Source: an archaeon
GTDB taxonomy: Archaea > Iainarchaeota > Iainarchaeia > CSSED10-239
Reading direction: 5' to 3'
Assembly: GCA_029563035.1 (NCBI GenBank)
Contig: JAKQTP010000129.1
Span: 1 to 52,909, forward strand
DNA: 52,909 nt
Shown: piece by piece, positions 6,978-14,213 of the stretch
Position numbering within the stretch: the first letter of the stretch is position 1
How the letters are laid out: each line of letters starts with the position of its first letter
Notes under the pieces: generated by a model
Databases searched by the model: none
The model's input: only the letters and a program-made list of their open reading frames with translations
What the model was told of the DNA's origin: nothing
Made by a program: the position numbers and the translations under genes

Positions 6978-7224
6978 TTAACTATGAAGTAAAAAGAAAT
7001 GACCCAAAATTCATTTCAACATTTAGCAGTATGCAAATGTTATACTCAAGCCAGCACCACATAAGGTAAGGATTTCCCAAGTACCCTCGCACCTCATCCA
7101 AGTATTGCTAAAACAGATCCCATGCGTCCTCCGTACCATCGACGCAACGGGATCTAACTTTAGCAATACTTAGATGAATGCGCAGGTACAGGAAAATCCC
7201 TCCACCCCTCAAGTTCATAGTCAA
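6978..7224 (+). ncRNA. RNA D: retron-like msr-msd candidate with a 130-nt hairpin
   Basis: About 247 nt. a1 6978-6988 (TTaACTATGAA) pairs with a2 7214-7224 (TTCATAGTcAA), one mismatch, and is followed by G6989. Hairpin 1 is GAAATG/CATTTC (6996-7017). The family hairpin is AACATTT (7018-7024), 8-nt loop, GCAAATGTT (7033-7041). CCAGCACC (7051-7058) is shared with RNA B. The msd candidate, 7070-7199, stacks seven helices: GGATTTCC/GGAAAATCC, GTACC/GGTAC, CGCA/TGCG, TCATC/GATGA, a perfect 13 bp (7100-7112 with 7159-7171), AGATCCC/GGGATCT and GCGTC/GACGC, with a 12-nt loop at 7129-7140. It ends CCTCAAG before a2. Confidence 0.82.
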
Positions 7225-7249
7225 AATATAAAAGAAAGGATTAATTTTA

Positions 7250-7716
7250 TGCCAAAAAAATTCGTTAATTTACCACAACCTACAAATAATGAAATTCTAC
7301 GTATTCGTGAAATTCAATTTTATTGGTTAATTAAAAATCTTGAAAAAAGTTTAGAAGGAACAAAAATACAAGCAATTTTACAAGGTTTTTGTGTTGCTAC
7401 AGAAACTAAAATTACTTTAATAGAATTTGCAGCAGATTTAATTACAAAAGGAACTTGTCTTCCATCAAAAGAACAACAAAGCATTGCTCTAGGATATTTA
7501 CAAATTCCAATAAGAACTATAAAAAAAGAATTTATTCATCAAAAAACATATTATAACAATATTTATAATTATTCATTAAATAGACAAATGAATCCATTAG
7601 TTCCAACACTTCCTACAGAAATTACTGAAGAAATAACTCTCTTTATCATTAAACTTAATTCTATATTATCAAATTCTTTTAAATTCTTATCAAAAGGAAT
7701 TGTTTATTATGACTAA
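7250..7716 (+). CDS. Hypothetical protein downstream of the RT/RNA locus, 155 aa
   Basis: The start is ATG 7250 with GAAAGGA 8 bases upstream. An in-frame ATG at 7174 lies inside the RNA D hairpin and has no ribosome site, so I reject it. The product is helix-rich, with FYWLIKNLEKSLEG near the N terminus and a stretch EQQSIALGYLQIPIRTIKKEF that could be a helix-turn-helix. No family is recognised. It overlaps the next gene by 8 bases. As the first protein gene behind RNA D it could be an RT partner or simply the first replication gene; the sequence does not decide. Confidence 0.7.
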
Positions 7717-8191
7717 ATTTATTGATATTGAATTTGATGACGAAGAATTAAATGAATGTGTTAATGCCTTTAATTATATGTGCTCAGAAAAAAGAATGTA
7801 TCCAAACATTCTTTCTTATGATCACTATACCCTATTTTTAAATCATAATACTATAGGACCAACAATATGGAAAAAATTTCTATCAAATGAACAAATTATT
7901 GAATGGTATGAACAAGAAACAAATATTGCAATTAGAACAAAAGCTAATAAATTAATTAATAACTTAGATAATGGAACACAATCTACAGGAACAGCCCAAA
8001 CATTATCACAATTATTAAGTCAATTAAATAAAACAAAAACAAATAATAATAAAACAATTATTATTTATACATTTATCCCACTCACAAAACAAGAAGAGGA
8101 GAACCCAAATATAAATGTCAGCGATACTATCCCTAACTCAATTGCAAACGCAATCCAAACTATTGATAGAACCATTAAGAACGATAAATAA
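7709..8191 (+). CDS. Hypothetical acidic protein, 160 aa
   Basis: ATG 7709 is preferred over the upstream TTG at 7700; AAAGGA precedes it and it overlaps the previous stop. The N terminus is acidic (FIDIEFDDEELNECVNAFNYM). It is followed by a region with WEQ/WYEQ aromatic residues, a Thr/Asn/Gln-rich linker (TGTAQTLSQLLSQLNKTKTNNNK) and a short C terminus. No family is recognised. Its 3' end overlaps the helicase gene by 77 bases, an unusually long overlap in another frame. Confidence 0.65.
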   Translation: MTKFIDIEFDDEELNECVNAFNYMCSEKRMYPNILSYDHYTLFLNHNTIGPTIWKKFLSNEQIIEWYEQETNIAIRTKANKLINNLDNGTQSTGTAQTLSQLLSQLNKTKTNNNKTIIIYTFIPLTKQEEENPNINVSDTIPNSIANAIQTIDRTIKNDK

Positions 8192-9641
8192 AAAATATAT
8201 TTATCCAGCAACACCAACATTTATAAAAACTTATTTTCCAAATGACTATAACAAATTTATTAATATGAGAACAGAAGCTTTAACACCAACTAATAAAATA
8301 TGGGATACAAGATTAAGAGACTATCAAAATGAAGATGTAGACATTCTAACAAGAAGAACATCAAATGGTGTATTTAATCAACAAAGATTAGGAAAAACCC
8401 CAGAAACTTTAGTTGCACTAAGATATCAAAATCCAGGGGGAACAGTAATTATTGTTTCCCCTAAATCAGTTCACTATAACTGGTATCAAGAAACTATAAA
8501 ATGGTATACAGATAGTGTATGCTGTATAAAAGGAACACCCTCTCATAGAAAAAATTTATATAATCAAAATTATAAAGTTTATATTATGTCATATGAAACT
8601 GCAAGTATAGATTATCTTTTATTAAAACCAACAACACTTATTTTAGATGAAGCTCATCGAATTAATAATTTTAAAGGAACTAATTCTAAACAAAGTCCAA
8701 CATTTACTAAACATATAATGTATTTAAGTTATAATTCTATATATAAATATGCTTTAACAGGAACACCAACATCTAATTATGCTTGGGATATATTTGCCAT
8801 ATTACATTTTTTATATCCAAATATTTTTAGATTTTATTGGAACTTTATAAATTATTATTTTAGTACTGAAGAAATATATATTAAACAAAAAGATGATACA
8901 ATTAGTAAACCAATAAAATTTAAATCACCAGAAAAAGAAAAAGAATTAAGAGAATTTTTAGAAACTATTTCTATTCAAAGAAAAAGAAAAGACCATATGA
9001 AATGGCTACCAAAAATTGATAAAAAAACTATAAAAATTCCTATGGAAAAAAAGCAAAAAATATGGTATAATGAATTACAAAAAACTTTTGAGTGCAAAGA
9101 ACTAAATTATGACTGTCCAAATAGTCTAGCACTATTTACTAGAAGCAGAATGATTACAACTATATATGGTAACAAAATAGATTTTATTTTAAATTTCATA
9201 AAAGATTATCCAGAACAACAAATAATAATTGCATCAACTTTTACTCAATTTATTAAAGATTTACATAATAAAATACCAAATTCTAAAATAATAATTGGAG
9301 CAACTCCAGCAGAAGAACGTAAACAACTTGAAACAAATTTTAATAATCGATTATTTCCTATATTAATAGGAAATATTGCCGTATTAAAAGAAGGTTTAAA
9401 ATTAGAAAATGGTAACACTATTATAATCGCTAATCCATCATTAAATTATGGGGATAACGAACAACTTGAAGACAGATTCATTCCAACAACTGAAGAAATT
9501 GCTAAACAAAAAGACATTAACCAAATTATTTATCTAATAACAGAAAATAGTATAGATGAATATGTAGATAATTGTTTAGCAAAAAAAATGAATTCTGTAT
9601 CTATTATTAATAATTACAAAAACTATAAAGGCACCAATTAG
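8115..9641 (+). CDS. SNF2-family DNA helicase/translocase
   Basis: The 508-aa product has a Q-like YQNEDVDIL element, motif I variant NQQRLGKTPETLVAL (~93-105), VSPKSVHYNWYQE (Ia), the DEAH box ILDEAHRINNFKGT, ALTGTPTSN (motif III), and a second RecA-like domain ending in ENGNTIIIANPSLNYGDNEQLEDR (motif VI-like; the usual arginine-finger spacing is altered). This is the compact SNF2 type common in phage replication modules. It starts within the previous gene; GAGGAG lies about 12 bases upstream. The predicted role is dsDNA translocation in replication or recombination. Confidence 0.88.
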   Translation: MSAILSLTQLQTQSKLLIEPLRTINKKYIYPATPTFIKTYFPNDYNKFINMRTEALTPTNKIWDTRLRDYQNEDVDILTRRTSNGVFNQQRLGKTPETLVALRYQNPGGTVIIVSPKSVHYNWYQETIKWYTDSVCCIKGTPSHRKNLYNQNYKVYIMSYETASIDYLLLKPTTLILDEAHRINNFKGTNSKQSPTFTKHIMYLSYNSIYKYALTGTPTSNYAWDIFAILHFLYPNIFRFYWNFINYYFSTEEIYIKQKDDTISKPIKFKSPEKEKELREFLETISIQRKRKDHMKWLPKIDKKTIKIPMEKKQKIWYNELQKTFECKELNYDCPNSLALFTRSRMITTIYGNKIDFILNFIKDYPEQQIIIASTFTQFIKDLHNKIPNSKIIIGATPAEERKQLETNFNNRLFPILIGNIAVLKEGLKLENGNTIIIANPSLNYGDNEQLEDRFIPTTEEIAKQKDINQIIYLITENSIDEYVDNCLAKKMNSVSIINNYKNYKGTN

Positions 9642-9672
9642 TTTTTGTTTTTATATATGAAAGGAGTCAAAA

Positions 9673-10608
9673 ATGGCTATTGAAAAAGTTTCAAGAGTCA
9701 ATACTGTTTTACGTATTGCCCTCACAGGACCAACTAATGCAGGAAAAACATATTCTGCATTAAGATTAGCTTACGGTATCGTAAAAAAATTATTTCCCGA
9801 CCTATCAGAAGAAGACTTATGGTTAAAAATTTGTCTAATTGATAGTGAACATGAAAGAGGTAGAGCTTATGCAAATAGAGATGATTTGCCATTACCCACT
9901 GGATCATTCTTATATTCATCAATTGATTCACCTTATACTCCAGAAAAATATATTGCGGCTTTTAAAGAAGCAGAAACCGCCGTAGGAGAAAAAGGAATTG
10001 TAATTATAGACTCATTATCACATGTATGGGCTTATACAGGAGGAGTTTTAGATATTCATCAAGATATATCTAAAAGAACTAAAAATTCTTATGTTGCTTG
10101 GAATGAAGCGAGTAAAATCCAAAATTCTATTATTGATTATATTATGGAATCTAGTTGCTATGTTATCTGCACAATGAGAAGTAAAATGGAATATGTACTA
10201 GAAACTGATGCAAGTACAGGTAAATCTGTACCTTCAAAAGTAGGATTAAAACCAATTCAAAGAGATGACTTAGAATATGAATTTGACATAACTTTACAAT
10301 TAGATAAAAATCATATTGCAACAATCATTAAAGATATTACATTTTTAAATAATATTAATTTTAATGATATTGTTTCTGAAGAACTAGGAAAATCTTTAAT
10401 TGAATGGATGAATAAAGGTGTCTCAGTTGCTAATATTAATAAACAAAAAAAAGATAACCTTATCATAAAATTAAAAGAAATGGGAGATAAAAACCCAGAA
10501 TTAATCACTTTATTCAAAACTCTTTTTCCAGATAAAAAATTAAATGATTTAACACTATCAGAAGGAAAACACTTATTAACCAAATTTGAGGAGGTTCTAA
10601 ATGGCTAA
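9673..10608 (+). CDS. Sak4-like RecA-fold ATPase
   Basis: The 311-aa product has Walker A GPTNAGKTYSALRLAY (~19-34), an acidic CLIDSEHERGRAYA element, Walker B IVIIDSLSHVWAY (~113) and a later VICTMRSKMEY strand, as in phage AAA_24/Sak4 single-strand annealing ATPases. GGAGT precedes the ATG. It is followed, with an 8-base overlap, by a small coiled-coil gene and then a DUF669-like ssDNA-binding gene, the usual Sak4 neighbourhood. The predicted role is recombination or annealing during replication. Confidence 0.85.
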   Translation: MAIEKVSRVNTVLRIALTGPTNAGKTYSALRLAYGIVKKLFPDLSEEDLWLKICLIDSEHERGRAYANRDDLPLPTGSFLYSSIDSPYTPEKYIAAFKEAETAVGEKGIVIIDSLSHVWAYTGGVLDIHQDISKRTKNSYVAWNEASKIQNSIIDYIMESSCYVICTMRSKMEYVLETDASTGKSVPSKVGLKPIQRDDLEYEFDITLQLDKNHIATIIKDITFLNNINFNDIVSEELGKSLIEWMNKGVSVANINKQKKDNLIIKLKEMGDKNPELITLFKTLFPDKKLNDLTLSEGKHLLTKFEEVLNG

Positions 10609-10855
10609 TGATATGAAAGATTGTAACAAAGATTGTACTTGCGAAAGCGACATTTCTAAATTAATTAAAGAAAATGAAGTTTTAAAAAAAGACAATGACG
10701 CATTAATTGAAAAAAATAAAAAACTTTCAGAAGAAATAACTGAATTAAATAAAAATTCTAAAAATTTATTTTTTATAGCAAACGCTGCTAATAATACAAT
10801 TCAAATAATGAAACACCAAATAGATAATTATGAATCTATACTAAAAGAAAAATAG
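10601..10855 (+). CDS. Small coiled-coil protein, 84 aa
   Basis: The start overlaps the previous stop, with GAGGAGG upstream. The N terminus has Cys-containing KDCNKDCTCESD, then a continuous lysine/glutamate heptad stretch (LIKENEVLKKDNDALIEKN, KKLSEEITELNK) predicted as coiled coil. No enzyme motif is present. It probably bridges or regulates the neighbouring ATPase and ssDNA-binding protein; this is inferred from position only. Confidence 0.7.
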   Translation: MANDMKDCNKDCTCESDISKLIKENEVLKKDNDALIEKNKKLSEEITELNKNSKNLFFIANAANNTIQIMKHQIDNYESILKEK

Positions 10856-10865
10856 GAGGCTAATT

Positions 10866-11381
10866 ATGAATAATAATAATAATTTATCATTTTCATTAGA
10901 TGATATTCCAAATAAAATAGAAAGTAAAATTAAACCAGGACTTCACAAATTAACAATCACACGTTGTGAATTAATCACTTGTAAAACAGGCTCAAAAGCA
11001 GTTCAATTTGATTACAAATTAGATAATACTGATTTTGCAATTAAATTTGATAATTGTGTTTATGCTTCACCAACAGGAGAACAAGTTACTCTTGGATTAG
11101 TAAAACTAAAAAAGATTATTCTAGCAACTAATAAAGGATTTATAGATGATATTAATTTAAAAATTGTTCCTAGTATTACAAAAGGAAAATCATTTATGGC
11201 TAATATAAGTTTAGACAAAGATGAAAAATATCTTCGTTTATCTGATATTAATTCAATAAAACCAATTGAAGAAGTAGAAGAAAATAGTAAACAATCTATA
11301 GAAAATAATAAACAAACTGTAAAAGAAATTATTGATTCAACTGAAATTAAAGAAGAAACAATCGTAACCAGAAATTGGTAG
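10866..11381 (+). CDS. DUF669-like putative ssDNA-binding protein
   Basis: 171 aa with a strong TAGGAGG site. An N-terminal beta-rich domain (about 1-125; GLHKLTITRCELI, KAVQFDYKLDN, FAIKFDNCVY, KIVPSITKGKSFMANISLD) matches the layout of phage DUF669 proteins that accompany Sak4-type ATPases and are thought to bind ssDNA. The tail is acidic and disordered (EEVEENSKQSIENNK), as in single-strand binding proteins. Assignment rests on pattern and neighbours. Confidence 0.7.
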   Translation: MNNNNNLSFSLDDIPNKIESKIKPGLHKLTITRCELITCKTGSKAVQFDYKLDNTDFAIKFDNCVYASPTGEQVTLGLVKLKKIILATNKGFIDDINLKIVPSITKGKSFMANISLDKDEKYLRLSDINSIKPIEEVEENSKQSIENNKQTVKEIIDSTEIKEETIVTRNW

Positions 11382-11402
11382 AAACTTAGGAGGTTTTTTT
11401 CT

Positions 11403-14213
11403 ATGGGAATTAATATATTTGAATTTTTATTCCCTGATATTATATTTGAACCAAATGGAAATACCCAAGTTTGTTGCCCATTCCCTCATTATGCAGGAAA
11501 TAAAATATATTATGAAACCAATCCCTCAGCAGGAATTGATATTTCTAAAAATGTATTTCATTGTTTCTCTTGTGATAGAGGACATAACGATGTTTCATTC
11601 GCTGCAGAATATTTAAATATTCCCAAAACTTTAGCAATAAAATTTATCAAAAATCTAAGCATTGCAGAAACTCTTGATACTTGGCAATATAGTATTAATA
11701 ATCTAGAAGATAATTTTGCTCCAAAAGATACCCTTTATAAATTAGGAATATCTACAGAAATAACCAAACAATTAAAACTTGGTTACACTGGTACTGGAAT
11801 ATCTATTCCAATTATCATTAATAATTATTTATTAGACGTTGTAAAATATCAACCAGGACAAACACCAAAATACATAAGAAGACCAGGGACTGTCTCTGGT
11901 CTAATTTGTCCTTTTGATATTTGGAAAAATGATACAAGAGAAACAATTATATGTGCTGGAGAAAAAGATATGTTAATTGCCAGAACTATGGGATTTAATG
12001 CAATATCATTTACAGGTGGCGAAGCTAATACGCCAGAATTATTTTTAAATATGTTTAAAAATAGAAATGTTTATATTGTATATGACAATGATGAAACAGG
12101 ACGTTATGGGGCTTCTAATTTAGCATTAACATTAAAAAAATATGCAAAAGAAATACATATTGTTGATATTTCCAAAACTTGCACTGAAAAAGGTGGCGAT
12201 GTATGGGATTTTTTTATGAAATATCACAAAACAAAAGATGACTTTATAAAATTATTAGAATCAACAGAAACATTTACTGAAGAAGACTTTAAAAATGAAT
12301 ATCAAAAACAATATCCATTAGTAACATTACAAAAAGCTATGGATAAAAAATATTTGAATAAAGTCCTTAGAAGTAATATACAAGTAGTTGCAATTATTGA
12401 TTCTATATATTCTTTACCAACTTCTATTTCTGCTAAAAAAATTAAAGAAAAAAAAGAAGGTGAATTTTTAGATCCAGGAACAGAAAGATACTGGAATCTA
12501 GATAGTGAACATTTTAAAGATATATTTTATTTAATAGATAGTGGTTTAAAAGAAAAACAAATTAATAAATCAATTTTTGAAGACCTTTTAAAAATACCAC
12601 CAAAAGAATCAGGTATAATATTAAAAAAATCAGATACAAAACCTGTTTATAAATGTTTAGTAACAGATATATTATCAGTAACAGACCAAACATCTCCTAC
12701 TGAATTAATTGCTTATTCAATTGATAATAAACTGGATAATGGAAAAAAATATACAATTACTTATAAATTAGTACCACACCCACAAGATGGTCAAAAATTA
12801 GTTATGGTAATTATAAACGTTGAAGAAACAGATGATTTTTTAGATACTTTTAAAATTACACCTGAAGTAAAAAAACAATTACAATTATTCCAAATTCAAC
12901 AAGATGAAAATACAACACCTATTGAAGCTGTAAAAAATAAATTTTATTATATTGTTGATAAAATAAAAGGATTAGTTAATGCTGATTATAATGTTTTATT
13001 AATGGCTATTATTGATTTATGGTTTCATTCTGCACTTCAAATAAAAATAGGAAATGATATTATCAGAGGCTATTTAGATACATTAATAGTAGGTGAATCA
13101 CGTATAGGTAAATCTTCTACTGTAGAAGCATTACAGAAAACATATAACTTAGGCAAAATTGTTTCTTTAGCAGGTAATGCTGCAACAAGAGCAGGTATCA
13201 TAGGTGGTTCTACTAAAGTAGGAAATTCCTATCAAACTAGAGCAGGTATAATTCCACAAAATAATAAAGGTGCCATTATTTTTGAAGAATTAACAAAATG
13301 TAATGTAAATATACAAAAAGAACTTACAGATATTAGATCATCTAATAAAGTCAGAATACAACGTGTTAATGGAACAATTGAATTTCCCGCATATGTAAGA
13401 ATGTTAACTTTATCAAATAATAAATCAGAAAATGGTTATCCAAAACCTATTTCTTCATACCCAAATGGTATAAATGTATTATTAGATATAATTGAAACTG
13501 CAGAAGACATAGCCCGTTATGATATGATTGCAGTATTAGGCTTTGATGCAAATAAAGACATAGATCCTTATTTTGAACCGCCAAAACCTTTTCCAACAGA
13601 AGCATACCAAATAAGAATTAGGTGGATATGGAGTCGCAAACCAGAACAAATTATAATTAGTAAACAAGTATATATAAATACTATTACAAAATGTAAAAAA
13701 ATAAACGAAAATTTTAATTCTTATATCAAAATATTTGGTGTTGAAGCCTGGAAAAAAATTATCAGATTAGCAACAGCAATCGCAGGATATCTTGCTTCTA
13801 CTGATAATGATTTTGAAAACATCATTGTTAATGATGCACATGTTGATTTAGCAATAGATATATTATTACAACTATACGATAATCCTACTTTTAGATTTAA
13901 AGAATTTGTTATTGAAGAAAGACGAACTAAGGACTTCTCTATAGAAGATATTAATCTTTTACAAGATATGTATTCATCTAATTCTTCATTATTAAATGAA
14001 CTAAATAAAACAGCAGGTATATCTAGACAAGCATTATTTGCTATTTCAGGAATTGATTCCTTAGCATTTAGTAGAATAATTAATAAATTAGTATCTAACT
14101 TTTTTATAACATTTAACTCTTATGATATTATTCCAACAGAAAAATTCAAAAAAGCTATGAATAAAATTGATCGTTCAAAAAATAAATCAAATGAACCAGG
14201 TATCATTATATGA
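11403..14213 (+). CDS. Primase fused to MCM-like AAA+ helicase domain
   Basis: The 936-aa product has an N-terminal CHC2-type zinc finger (C25, H29, then HCFSCDRGH with C54, C57). A TOPRIM domain follows (ICAGEKDML ~183-191; VYDNDETGR ~226-234; GGDVWDFF). Residues ~300-540 form a linker/oligomerisation region. The AAA+ domain has GESRIGKSS (~563-571), GAIIFEELTKCN (Walker B), then a hairpin region ELTDIRSSNKVRIQR and a polar TLSNN sensor, an order reminiscent of MCM helicases rather than DnaB. The C terminus is helical and winged-helix-like. It likely serves as the replicative primase-helicase. Strong AGGAGG site; the last codon overlaps the polymerase start. Confidence 0.85.
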   Translation: MGINIFEFLFPDIIFEPNGNTQVCCPFPHYAGNKIYYETNPSAGIDISKNVFHCFSCDRGHNDVSFAAEYLNIPKTLAIKFIKNLSIAETLDTWQYSINNLEDNFAPKDTLYKLGISTEITKQLKLGYTGTGISIPIIINNYLLDVVKYQPGQTPKYIRRPGTVSGLICPFDIWKNDTRETIICAGEKDMLIARTMGFNAISFTGGEANTPELFLNMFKNRNVYIVYDNDETGRYGASNLALTLKKYAKEIHIVDISKTCTEKGGDVWDFFMKYHKTKDDFIKLLESTETFTEEDFKNEYQKQYPLVTLQKAMDKKYLNKVLRSNIQVVAIIDSIYSLPTSISAKKIKEKKEGEFLDPGTERYWNLDSEHFKDIFYLIDSGLKEKQINKSIFEDLLKIPPKESGIILKKSDTKPVYKCLVTDILSVTDQTSPTELIAYSIDNKLDNGKKYTITYKLVPHPQDGQKLVMVIINVEETDDFLDTFKITPEVKKQLQLFQIQQDENTTPIEAVKNKFYYIVDKIKGLVNADYNVLLMAIIDLWFHSALQIKIGNDIIRGYLDTLIVGESRIGKSSTVEALQKTYNLGKIVSLAGNAATRAGIIGGSTKVGNSYQTRAGIIPQNNKGAIIFEELTKCNVNIQKELTDIRSSNKVRIQRVNGTIEFPAYVRMLTLSNNKSENGYPKPISSYPNGINVLLDIIETAEDIARYDMIAVLGFDANKDIDPYFEPPKPFPTEAYQIRIRWIWSRKPEQIIISKQVYINTITKCKKINENFNSYIKIFGVEAWKKIIRLATAIAGYLASTDNDFENIIVNDAHVDLAIDILLQLYDNPTFRFKEFVIEERRTKDFSIEDINLLQDMYSSNSSLLNELNKTAGISRQALFAISGIDSLAFSRIINKLVSNFFITFNSYDIIPTEKFKKAMNKIDRSKNKSNEPGIII

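Noticed and set aside
5022..7249. Diversity-generating retroelement (DGR) with template/variable repeats
   Set aside because: The RT motif 4 is LPQGSPLSP with NAxxH, retron-like, not the IGxxxSQ of DGR RTs; no near-identical TR/VR pair with A-specific differences was seen, including in the fibre-like genes.
7174..7249. N-terminal extension of the 7250 gene from ATG 7174
   Set aside because: It lies in the RNA D hairpin and a2, has no ribosome site, and ATG 7250 has a good one.
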